From Spirochaetaceae bacterium (GTDB lineage Bacteria > Spirochaetota > Spirochaetia > SZUA-6 > Bin103): a stretch of 9,828 nt of DNA. How positions within the stretch are numbered: position 1 is the stretch's first letter; each line of letters opens with the position of its first letter. The position numbers and the translations under genes were made by a program. Of this stretch, positions 1 through 5,848 are shown one piece after another. Under the pieces are notes generated by a model. The model was given only the letters and a program-made list of their open reading frames with translations, did not search any database and had not been told where the DNA came from. The DNA lies in contig JAPPKD010000175.1 in the NCBI GenBank assembly GCA_028820215.1, forward strand, positions 1-9,828, written 5' to 3'.

Positions 1-1
1 C

Positions 2-163
2 TCCTATTTCAAGCCCACCACAGAGCTTATCAACGATCTTCCTCTGGAAGTTCCGGCTAAACGCCGCTATTTGTCCTGGTTAGGGACAGGGCGAGCATCG
101 GTCACATCAACGGAGGCTTCGGGGAGGCCGCCGATTAGATTAGAAGTTGATGCAACCGTATAG
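2..163 (+). CDS. Possible C-terminal fragment of an unidentified protein, running in from the left edge
   Basis: One forward frame stays open for 53 codons from the window edge to a TAG at 161-163. It would encode a C-terminus starting SYFKPTTELINDLP and ending RLEVDATV. No domain or family is recognised. The codons (TTA, AGA, ATT, GTA) are less GC-biased than in the genes to the right. It may be a real gene end in less GC-rich, possibly acquired DNA, or a chance open frame, since 53 codons is short. The gene body lies outside the window, so neither its start nor its function can be judged. Confidence 0.3.
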   Translation, partial: SYFKPTTELINDLPLEVPAKRRYLSWLGTGRASVTSTEASGRPPIRLEVDATV

Positions 164-435
164 AATCTGTTGAGGTTGCGCAACCTTAACAAGCTAAACC
201 CTGACTAATTGCACCAGCGGCTGCTTCAGAATAGAGGTAAGTGTAGACGTGCAAATTGATTCTACGTCATTCCTCGGTTGAGTCGGTTGGATCAGGGGGA
301 ATTGCTGACCTGACCCGACAAGCGCTACTTCGTACTGCCCCAGCCCGACAGACCGTCAACACCTCTTCCGCTGCTGGCACTCCAGGGCTCGGCACGGCTT
401 ACAATCATACACGCGCTCACCGTGAGATGACCCTA
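164..435. other. AT-richer non-coding stretch between the left-edge frame and the PhyH gene
   Basis: No convincing gene is seen on either strand. By eye the base composition is clearly less GC-rich than in the flanking gene block. A 61-codon frame starting from TTG at 256 shows no recognisable protein character and no ribosome site. The stretch holds a perfect 14-bp palindrome (173-186), a GTTG/CAAC repeat just before it (146-156) and a short CTCAC-C-GTGAG dyad (416-426). It receives the 3' end of the minus-strand operon, but no hairpin followed by a T-run was found, so termination of that operon is unresolved. Confidence 0.5.
173..186. repeat. Perfect 14-bp palindrome AGGTTGCGCAACCT, operator-like
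   Basis: The sequence reads identically on both strands over all 14 bases. A weaker dyad with the same half-site, GTTG-ATG-CAAC, lies at 146-156, with centres about 28 bp apart. Paired dyads of this kind are typical of operators for dimeric repressors. The centre is GC, not the CG usual for LacI-family sites, so no regulator family can be named. No adjacent gene start in the window is an obvious target. It could also be a chance palindrome. Confidence 0.4.
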
Positions 436-1230
436 CTATGAATCGACGTATGTCGCGGTGGCTTCCCGATACTCGGTCATCGCGCCGCCCGGCGGCGTGC
501 CGGCGGGATTATGGCGCCACCGGTCGCTGCCGCGCATCCAGTACGCTCGAAACTGCGGCCAGACGGACGTGTCGCACTTCACCTCGCCGGCCGAGTAACG
601 GATGGTCAGGCCGCAGCGCAGCCGGTCCGAGCGGTTCGGCTCCGAGCCGTGCACGATGCGGTCGTCGTGCATGCTCATATCGCCCGCCGCCATCTCCAGG
701 AACCGGGCGGTCTGTGGGTCGACCAGGCCGTCGGTAAGCCTGAGCGGCAGGACGGCCTTGCGGTCGTCCAGGTCCTCGTGCCGTAACGGACCGAGCAGAT
801 GCGATCCGGGGATGACCTGCATGGCGCCGTTCTCGCGGTCGCTGTCCGCGAAGGCCAGCCAGACGGTGACCGAGCGCTGCGGCTCCAGCGGCCAGTAGAA
901 CGCGTCCTGGTGCCACGGCGTGATCCTGCCGTCGCCGGGATCCTTGGCGAAGAACTGGGTCCCCCACAGGTAGAAGTCGGGACCAAGCAGGGACTCGACC
1001 CGGTCGAGGATGGCGCCGACGCGGCAGAGCTCGTACAGCTCGCGGTCGAAGGCGTGCCACCAGTCCATCTGCTGGGTCGAGGCGCCGGGCGGGAGCAGGC
1101 GGCGGAGCCGCTCGAACAGCGCGCGCAGGCGCGGCACCTCGCCGACGGCGATGGCGGGCAGCGGGCACAGCCAGCCCAGTTCCTGGAAGTTTCCCACCTG
1201 CGCCGGGGTCAGCCCACCGTCACCCCCCAT
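436..1230 (-). CDS. Phytanoyl-CoA dioxygenase (PhyH) family Fe(II)/2-oxoglutarate oxygenase
   Basis: A 264-residue protein of normal PhyH-family length. The iron-binding facial triad is visible as H107-x-D109 in WHQDAFYW and distal H194 in RIVHGSEPN. R205, in the following NRSDRLRCG segment, is the expected 2-oxoglutarate carboxylate ligand. The core also shows the family's VTVWLAFADSDRENGAMQVIPGSH segment in which residues 121-144 form the double-stranded beta-helix strand before the cap. Family members hydroxylate or oxidise small molecules in the cytoplasm; the substrate here is unknown and may be a sugar or sugar-derived compound given the neighbours. It is the second gene of a minus-strand operon. 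Its ATG (1230-1228) lies inside the end of the upstream hydrolase gene, preceded by GGTGAG 8 bases upstream, which suggests translational coupling. No signal peptide. The family is secure; the reaction is not. Confidence 0.9.
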   Translation of the reverse strand: MGGDGGLTPAQVGNFQELGWLCPLPAIAVGEVPRLRALFERLRRLLPPGASTQQMDWWHAFDRELYELCRVGAILDRVESLLGPDFYLWGTQFFAKDPGDGRITPWHQDAFYWPLEPQRSVTVWLAFADSDRENGAMQVIPGSHLLGPLRHEDLDDRKAVLPLRLTDGLVDPQTARFLEMAAGDMSMHDDRIVHGSEPNRSDRLRCGLTIRYSAGEVKCDTSVWPQFRAYWMRGSDRWRHNPAGTPPGGAMTEYREATATYVDS

Positions 1231-3298
1231 AATCGACGCTCACCATCTCGAACGTCTCGACGACCGGCGCATCGAAGCGGACCACGCCGTCCTGCTGCTG
1301 CCACACCAGCGGCCGCTCGTCCGGGAGCCTGACCACCCGGCGGACGCGCTCGGGGACCCGCAGCCGCACCCGGATGCCGGCGGCGGGGACGTTGGGCAGG
1401 CGCTCCTGGAAGTTCAGCAGGTTGACCCGGTAGCGGCTGCCGGGCCGATCGGCGAACAGCGTCGCCTCGATCGCGGGCGGGGCGTCCACCTCCATGGTCG
1501 CGTGCGGCAGCAGCCGGCCGATCAGGCCGGCGAACAGGCCGCGGTTCTCCTCGTAGCGCTCCAGCGCGCCGCCCGCGTAGATGCAGCGGCCGGAGCCGAA
1601 GCGCCGCTCCACCAGCGCCGGCGAGCGCGGGGCCAGGTCCTTGTCCGGCGGGTTGTTGTGCACGGACGAGAAGCGGCGCAGCTCGGCGTGCAGCGTGTAG
1701 GGCAGGCCCAGGGTGGCGAGCGTCGCCGTCCCGCTGCCGTCGCGCAGGCGCAGCCGCCACTGCGGCTCCGGCAGGAAGGATGGATGCTCCTTCGTCCACG
1801 CGGACATGAGCTCCTGCCCTTCCTCCTCGGGCACGAAGTAGGTGACCTCGTGCCCGGTCTCGCCGTCGCACGCCACGCCGAACACGTCGCCGAGCATGAA
1901 GTCCTGCTGCTGCACGCCGTCGGCTCGCAGAAGCGAGGTGCCGGCGCTGGCGTAGAGCGCGCCGCCGCCGGCAACGTAGTCCCGGATCGCGGCGACCTCC
2001 TCCTCGTCCATCATGGTGACATCGGCCAGGATCACCACGCGGTACTTCGAGAGGTCCGCGAGACTGCGCCTGGTGATGACCCCGAACGGGATGTGCGCGT
2101 CCAGCAGCGAGCGGGTGGCGGCCAGCACCGCCGAGAGGTGGGGGATCTCCGGCCAGTAGCCGGTGAGCTCCAGCACGTCGCGCCCGTTGTCGCGGAGATC
2201 GACCTTCGACGCGGTGCTGAAATAGACGGCCACGTCCTGCACCATCTCGCCGCCCAAGTGGGGCTCGTAGCGCGCCAGCTCGCGGTAGATGGGGGCGATG
2301 CGCGGGTAGGGCCGGGGGTTGACCGTGCCGTCGGGGTCGATCTGGTCGATGAAGACGAACGCCCCGCCGTTGGCCACCGCGGCGAACGCCCGCGCGCGGA
2401 TCAGCTCGGCGGACTTCAGCCCGGTGTGGTCGCGAAGCTGCGGGCTGGAGCTGGTCTCGAAGCCGAACGGGCGATTCGGCGTGAGCGAGTAGAGCAGCTT
2501 GTTGACGAAGCTGCCCTGCAGCACGCCGCCGTAGAAGTCGCCCTGCAGGAAGTCCATGCGGTCGGCCATCTGCCAGCCGACCCCGCCGACGAATCCCATC
2601 GGCATGGTGGAGCTCTGGTGCTCGACGCTGATGTCGGGGTTGATCGCCTTTACCGTGGCGGTCAGCAGCGATGCGTACTCCAGCAGCCACTCCTCGCGCT
2701 TGCGCTGGAAGTTCACCCACACCGGGTCGCGCCAGTCCACGGTCCGCGGCGGCTCCCCGCCCACCTCCTCCGCGTAGCGGCGGCGGCAGTGGCGGCAGTA
2801 GCAGACGTTGTACCAGAAGGTCATGTCGATGCGGACGCCGTCCACGTCGTAGCGGGTGCAGAGCTCCGTCAGCAGGTCGCGGGCGTAGTCGCGGTAAGGG
2901 GAGTTCGGGCAGCACTGCCCGTTGCGGGTGTCGGCCGACCCGCGCGAGCCGTCCGCCTTGACGATGCGCACGTCCGGCAGGTTCTCGTCCGCCCACAGGT
3001 CCCAGAGGAAGCAGACGATGGCGACTACGGCGATGCCGGCCTCGTGGCAGCGTTCCAGCACCTCGCCGAACAGGTCCCGGCCCCGCAGCCCGGCGTGAGT
3101 GTGGCCGACCTCAGACGGGTACATGCAGATTCCCACCGCCGAGTAGGCGTTGACCACCGCCGACTGGGCGCCGACCTCGCGCAGCAACCCGACGTAGGCG
3201 TCGGGATCGGACCGGGCCATGAACCGCTCGTCCCAGTCCTGGATGTGGGTGTCGACGACGTTTCGCCGCCATGCGGTCCGGTACCACCCCGGCTGCAT
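1220..3298 (-). CDS. GHL6-type glycoside hydrolase with beta-galactosidase-trimerisation-like domain
   Basis: A 692-residue protein. The first ~300 residues look like a GHL6/alpha-L-fucosidase-like TIM barrel: an early VVDTHIQDWD strand, a YPSEVGHTHAGLRGRDLFGE helix region, NSPYRDYARDLL, then YDVDGVRIDMTFW with D158 as candidate catalytic nucleophile. CYCRHC follows at 166-171, a cysteine cluster common in this group. Residues ~356-520 (VAVYFSTASK to DYVAGGGALYAS) resemble the Rossmann-like trimerisation domain of GH42 beta-galactosidases, and the C-terminus is a small beta-rich domain. An in-frame ATG further upstream (3403) is rejected because the added 35 residues are compositionally odd and antisense to the antitoxin remnant. 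The chosen ATG has a weak AGGG 9 bases upstream. First gene of the operon with the PhyH gene. No signal peptide is seen, so it probably acts inside the cell. The sugar specificity cannot be read from sequence. Confidence 0.85.
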   Translation of the reverse strand: MQPGWYRTAWRRNVVDTHIQDWDERFMARSDPDAYVGLLREVGAQSAVVNAYSAVGICMYPSEVGHTHAGLRGRDLFGEVLERCHEAGIAVVAIVCFLWDLWADENLPDVRIVKADGSRGSADTRNGQCCPNSPYRDYARDLLTELCTRYDVDGVRIDMTFWYNVCYCRHCRRRYAEEVGGEPPRTVDWRDPVWVNFQRKREEWLLEYASLLTATVKAINPDISVEHQSSTMPMGFVGGVGWQMADRMDFLQGDFYGGVLQGSFVNKLLYSLTPNRPFGFETSSSPQLRDHTGLKSAELIRARAFAAVANGGAFVFIDQIDPDGTVNPRPYPRIAPIYRELARYEPHLGGEMVQDVAVYFSTASKVDLRDNGRDVLELTGYWPEIPHLSAVLAATRSLLDAHIPFGVITRRSLADLSKYRVVILADVTMMDEEEVAAIRDYVAGGGALYASAGTSLLRADGVQQQDFMLGDVFGVACDGETGHEVTYFVPEEEGQELMSAWTKEHPSFLPEPQWRLRLRDGSGTATLATLGLPYTLHAELRRFSSVHNNPPDKDLAPRSPALVERRFGSGRCIYAGGALERYEENRGLFAGLIGRLLPHATMEVDAPPAIEATLFADRPGSRYRVNLLNFQERLPNVPAAGIRVRLRVPERVRRVVRLPDERPLVWQQQDGVVRFDAPVVETFEMVSVDYGG
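1239..1244 (-). promoter_or_regulatory. Ribosome binding site (GGTGAG) for the PhyH-family gene
   Basis: On the minus strand GGTGAG stands 8 bases before the ATG at 1230. It lies within the last codons of the upstream hydrolase gene, so ribosomes finishing that gene are well placed to restart. It supports the ATG at 1228-1230 as the true start despite the 11-bp overlap. Confidence 0.55.
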
Positions 3299-3354
3299 CG
3301 GCGGCGACCCTACTACAGCCCCCAACCGTCGGCAACGCGAGGGAAGACGATCCG
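3299..3354. other. Short upstream region of the GHL6-type gene, containing the left junction of the AbiE remnant
   Basis: This stretch separates the hydrolase ATG (minus strand) from the first recognisable codon of the antitoxin remnant. It carries a weak AGGG ribosome site for the hydrolase. No convincing -35/-10 pair was found on the minus strand. Antitoxin homology seems to begin just to the right, so a recombination or deletion junction probably lies here. Confidence 0.4.
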
Positions 3355-3822
3355 CCAGAGCTTCACCCGTATGCGGTGGCCGCGTTTCTGCATTCGCCGT
3401 CACATGTGAGTCTGGAGTCCGCGCTTGCCCATCATGGGCTCATTCCGGAGGCGGTTCAGCAGACCAGCAGCGTGACCGCACGGAGGAGTCGATCGTTCAC
3501 GACCGACCTCGGAGTGTTTTCTTTTCAACGCGTTCCTGCACGGCAGCCACGAGCCGGTGTCGAGGCGGTCGACCTCGGCTCAAACTCGTGGGCGTTCGTG
3601 GCCACGCCGTTGCGCGCTCTGGCCGACATGCTCTACCTCGACAAGTCGGTGTCGTGGCAAAACGACGGTCTCGGATACGTACTGGAGTCACTGCGCATCG
3701 AGCCGGGCGATCTGAGCGGCGTGTCGATCGCGGCGCTCGCCGACATCAGCGACAGCATCCGAATCCGAAGGGTCGTCGCCTATCTGGAACATCTGGCGAA
3801 GGAGGCATCTCTTGCTGAGTGA
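3355..3822 (+). pseudogene. AbiEi-type (type IV) antitoxin, N-terminally truncated remnant
   Basis: The frame from about 3358 to the TGA at 3820-3822 reads ELHPYAVAAFLHSPSHVSLESALAHHGLIPEAV as residues 1-33, then SSVTARRSRSFTTDLGVFSF and ATPLRALADMLYL. This is the characteristic AbiEi C-terminal core (SYISLESALSYHGLIPE, TSVT, G-FSY, ATPEKALLDLLYL). It continues into a plausible helical C-terminus. Complete family members carry roughly 45-60 further N-terminal residues forming a winged helix that binds the operon promoter; these are absent. The in-frame codons upstream (from an ATG at 3271) are only the antisense of the hydrolase gene. With the autoregulatory DNA-binding part missing and no ribosome site, it is most likely a relic. 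The 3' end overlaps the toxin start by 11 bases, preserving the original operon structure. Family call is strong; inactivity is inferred. Confidence 0.8.
3799..3805 (+). promoter_or_regulatory. Strong Shine-Dalgarno AAGGAGG of the lost AbiEii toxin
   Basis: AAGGAGG lies within the last antitoxin codons, 6 bases before TTG at 3812. That spacing is near-ideal and fixes TTG as the original toxin start, overlapping the antitoxin stop. The site is conserved although the toxin body is gone, which implies that the loss was fairly recent. Confidence 0.7.
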
Positions 3823-3919
3823 CGTCCTGCAGGCGCGAATCCGGGAGTATGCCCCCGGCGAACCCCACTGCTCTGTTCGGACGCTCAGCGGTGACCTGGC
3901 GGGTCCGAAGCCCGTATGA
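3812..3919 (+). pseudogene. AbiEii-type toxin, only the first ~15 codons retained
   Basis: Reading from TTG 3812 gives LLSDVLQARIREYAP, which matches my recollection of the N-terminus of AbiEii/AbiGii-type nucleotidyltransferase toxins (MLSxxLQxRIREYAPAN...). After about 3856 the frame (GEPHCSVRTLSGDLAGPKPV, stop TGA 3917-3919) no longer resembles the toxin, and the GG(T)-(C)-R-F-S-E-D-L-D-F nucleotidyltransferase motif is nowhere in the window. The catalytic domain is therefore lost and no toxin activity is possible. The start overlaps the antitoxin stop, as in intact AbiE operons. The match covers only ~15 residues, so it depends on the antitoxin context for credibility. Confidence 0.6.
3876..3909. 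repeat. 7-bp inverted repeat TTCGGAC/GTCCGAA flanking the putative -35 element
   Basis: TTCGGAC at 3876-3882 and GTCCGAA at 3903-3909 are perfect inverse complements separated by 20 bases. They bracket the putative -35 hexamer (3891-3896) of the plus-strand operon. Centres are 27 bp apart, too far for one simple dyad but compatible with a looped or extended operator. It could be coincidence; 7-bp arms are short. Confidence 0.35.
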
Positions 3920-3920
3920 T
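3891..3920 (+). promoter_or_regulatory. Putative sigma70-like promoter of the GH127-like/propeller operon
   Basis: GTGACC at 3891-3896 (4 of 6 matches to TTGACA) and TATGAT at 3915-3920 (5 of 6 matches to TATAAT) are 18 bases apart. Transcription would begin near 3927, about 30 bases before the GTG start at 3956, leaving a short leader containing GGAGG. An 8-bp palindrome TCGGCCGA (3920-3927) overlaps the predicted start point. The promoter lies just beyond the toxin truncation junction. Confidence 0.45.
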
Positions 3921-3945
3921 CGGCCGACCAACCGACCCGCGCTGT

Positions 3946-3950
3946 GGAGG
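3946..3950 (+). promoter_or_regulatory. Ribosome binding site GGAGG for the GH127-like gene
   Basis: GGAGG ends 5 bases before GTG 3956. This selects GTG 3956 over the in-frame GTG at 3944, which overlaps the GGAGG itself and has no ribosome site of its own. Confidence 0.7.
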
Positions 3951-3955
3951 CTTCC

Positions 3956-5806
3956 GTGTCCAAGATCGGCTACCTCACGCCCGACGCTCCGGCGGTAGAT
4001 CTGCCGGAGTACGGAGGCGAACGCTACGAAGCGCTGGTCCCGGACACGCTCGACATCGCCGAGCGGGCGCGCCTGGCCACCAATGCCCTGCACCGGGCGA
4101 CCGATCCCGACGCCGACTACGAGCCCTACTGGATCGTCGTGTTCCGCTCGGAGCCGGCGCACATGTTCCACAACTGCTGGCAGAGCACCGGCTGGGCCAA
4201 GTGGATCATGGCCACATCCATGGCCCGCATCGTCAGCGGCGTGGAGGACGGCCGCGAGGTGGAGCGGACCCAGCTTCACGCCGCGATGAAGTGCAGGGCC
4301 GACGACGGCCTGTTCTACAACCCGATCGAGGGACGGCCGTGGGCGTTCGAGTGGTCGCCGGTGTCGGCCGGGGAGATGCGCCGCCGCTCCCCGCGGCCGG
4401 GGCAGATCCTGTCGCCAATGGGCAACGGCACGCTGATGACCTGCCTCTCCCACTACGCGCTGCTCGACGGCAATCCGCTGTGGAAGGAGGCCCTGCGAAC
4501 GCAGCTCGCAGGCATGCTGCGCATGACGGTCGACTCGGGCGACCAGTCGGCGTTCTGGCCCTCGTTCTGCTACGGCGTCGCCGAGCCGCCGGACGACGCC
4601 ACGCTGCCGCAGGTGCCGTTCGAGGCCGAGACCTCGATCGCCGCGCACGCCATGGTCCACGCATACCGCGCCCTGCAGGACGACTCCGCCCTCGACGGGG
4701 GCCGGCGCATCATCAACTACCTGCGCCGCACCTTCTACGAGGAGGACGGGACCTTCCTGGCCTGCCCCGGCGAGCGGCACCGCGCGCACTTCCACGCGCA
4801 CGCGCGCGGCCTCCTGGCCATGCAGGAGTACGTCGAGCAGACCGGCGACGCGGACGTCCGCGACTTCGTGCACCGCGCCTTCCGGCGGGCCAAGCAGCAC
4901 CTGGCCAACCACGAGATCGACACGATGGGCGGAGGACTCGCCATCACCGAGCTGCCCGGCGCCAACCTGGTCGGCTTCTTCCCCGAGTGGGCCAACAGCT
5001 CGATGGGCGAGAATGGCGAGACCTGCCAGCTCACCGACATGATCGCGCTGGCGCTGCGGCTCGGGCAGGGCGGCCTGGAGGAAGCCTGGGACGACGCCGA
5101 CCGCTGGATCCGCAACCAGCTCGCCGAGGACCAGCTCACCGACGTGGGCTGGATCGACCGCCTCCCCAAGGACGTGACCATCCAGCCGCACGCCTCGACC
5201 GAGGACGTGGCCTGTCGCAACCTGGGCAGCTTCACCGGCGGCCCCGACCCCAACGACTGGGCCGCGGGGCTGCACATGCACGTGCTCGGCCACTGCTGCA
5301 CGGTCAACGGCGCCAAGGTGCTGTACTGGATCTGGGACCGGATCGTCACGCACGAGGCCGGCCGGCTGGACGTGAACCTGCTGCTGAACCGCGCCTCACC
5401 GTGGGCCGACGTGGACAGCTACGTGCCCTACGCCGGGCAGGTCGACGTCCGCGTCAAGCAGCCGGTGACGCTGCGGGTGCGGCTGCCCGAGTGGGCGCGG
5501 CCCGGCGACCTGGTCACCCGCGTGGACGGGACCGTGCGCGAGACCGCGCAGCAGGGACGCTACGCCGTGGTCGGCGCGGTCGCACCCGGCCAGACCGTGA
5601 GCGTGAGCTTCCCGCTCCCGAGCCGCACCGACCACGTGCACATCGAGAAGCGCCCGTACACGCTGAAGCGGCGCGGCAACGACGTCATCGCCATCGACCC
5701 GCCGGGGCGCCACCTGCCCCTCTACCAGCGCCAGCATTACGCCTCCGGGAGCCCGCGCTTCCGCCGCGTCGAACGCTTCATTCCGGAACGGGTCGTGCAC
5801 TGGTAG
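3956..5806 (+). CDS. GH127-like (DUF1680, beta-L-arabinofuranosidase-type) glycosidase
   Basis: A 616-residue protein starting from GTG. Residues ~1-430 look like an (alpha/alpha)6 barrel. The GH127 zinc-site signature is present: E355-T-C357 in GENGETCQL, and C447-C448 in HCCTVNGAKVLYWIWD, which fits the family pattern CCxxNxx(R/K)xL. In characterised GH127 enzymes the equivalent Glu and three Cys bind zinc, and the first Cys of the pair is the nucleophile. The C-terminal beta-domain (DVNLLLNRASPWA, then VTLRVRLPEWA) also follows the family. The general acid/base is less clear; E344 (FFPEW) or E352 are candidates. The rest is divergent: no usual N-terminal family motif is evident, and the E-x-C to CC spacing is about 90 residues. 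No signal peptide. It starts a plus-strand operon, with the propeller gene 42 bases downstream. Likely an exo-acting glycosidase, perhaps for L-arabinofuranosyl or another sugar; the specificity is inferred. Confidence 0.8.
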   Translation: MSKIGYLTPDAPAVDLPEYGGERYEALVPDTLDIAERARLATNALHRATDPDADYEPYWIVVFRSEPAHMFHNCWQSTGWAKWIMATSMARIVSGVEDGREVERTQLHAAMKCRADDGLFYNPIEGRPWAFEWSPVSAGEMRRRSPRPGQILSPMGNGTLMTCLSHYALLDGNPLWKEALRTQLAGMLRMTVDSGDQSAFWPSFCYGVAEPPDDATLPQVPFEAETSIAAHAMVHAYRALQDDSALDGGRRIINYLRRTFYEEDGTFLACPGERHRAHFHAHARGLLAMQEYVEQTGDADVRDFVHRAFRRAKQHLANHEIDTMGGGLAITELPGANLVGFFPEWANSSMGENGETCQLTDMIALALRLGQGGLEEAWDDADRWIRNQLAEDQLTDVGWIDRLPKDVTIQPHASTEDVACRNLGSFTGGPDPNDWAAGLHMHVLGHCCTVNGAKVLYWIWDRIVTHEAGRLDVNLLLNRASPWADVDSYVPYAGQVDVRVKQPVTLRVRLPEWARPGDLVTRVDGTVRETAQQGRYAVVGAVAPGQTVSVSFPLPSRTDHVHIEKRPYTLKRRGNDVIAIDPPGRHLPLYQRQHYASGSPRFRRVERFIPERVVHW

Positions 5807-5835
5807 CGGCAGGCGCGCGACACTCTCACTGCATT

Positions 5836-5840
5836 GGAGG
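5836..5840 (+). promoter_or_regulatory. Ribosome binding site GGAGG for the first propeller gene
   Basis: GGAGG is 8 bases before ATG 5849. It decides for ATG 5849 over the in-frame TTG at 5834, whose own bases overlap the GGAGG. The 42-base gap after the upstream stop shows no terminator. Confidence 0.75.
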
Positions 5841-5848
5841 CAAGACGG

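Noticed and set aside
133..143. GATTAGATTAG direct repeat
   Set aside because: Two copies of a 5-6 bp unit is too short to be a meaningful tandem repeat or CRISPR-like element.
148..166. TTGATG ... TAGAAT as a promoter in the left region
   Set aside because: The spacer is only 7 bases, and no gene start lies suitably downstream.
416..426. CTCAC-C-GTGAG dyad just downstream of the PhyH stop as a terminator
   Set aside because: The stem is 5 bp with a one-base loop, too tight to form a hairpin, and no T-run follows on the minus strand.
256..441. 61-codon frame starting at TTG in the left non-coding region
   Set aside because: No ribosome site, no recognisable protein features, and it runs into the end of the PhyH gene on the other strand.
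1209..2996. 595-codon alternative minus-strand frame within the GHL6 gene
   Set aside because: Arg/Ala/Pro-rich out-of-frame shadow. The neighbouring frame holds the hydrolase motifs across its whole length, so no frameshift is needed.
3271..3357. In-frame ATG 3271 as a genuine start of the antitoxin
   Set aside because: The 29 codons before the conserved core are antisense to the GHL6 gene and its start region, lack winged-helix character and have no Shine-Dalgarno. They are read as a fortuitous extension of the relic.
1010..3409. Very long plus-strand open frame (799 codons) opposite the GHL6 and PhyH genes
   Set aside because: Its translation is repetitive, rich in Arg/His/Ala/Val and without domains. 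It is the expected antisense shadow of high-GC codons; the minus-strand products have clear motifs.
3746..5353. Long minus-strand open frame (535 codons) opposite the GH127-like gene
   Set aside because: Low-complexity His/Val/Gly/Arg composition and no recognisable motif; it is a shadow of the plus-strand gene carrying the zinc-site signature.
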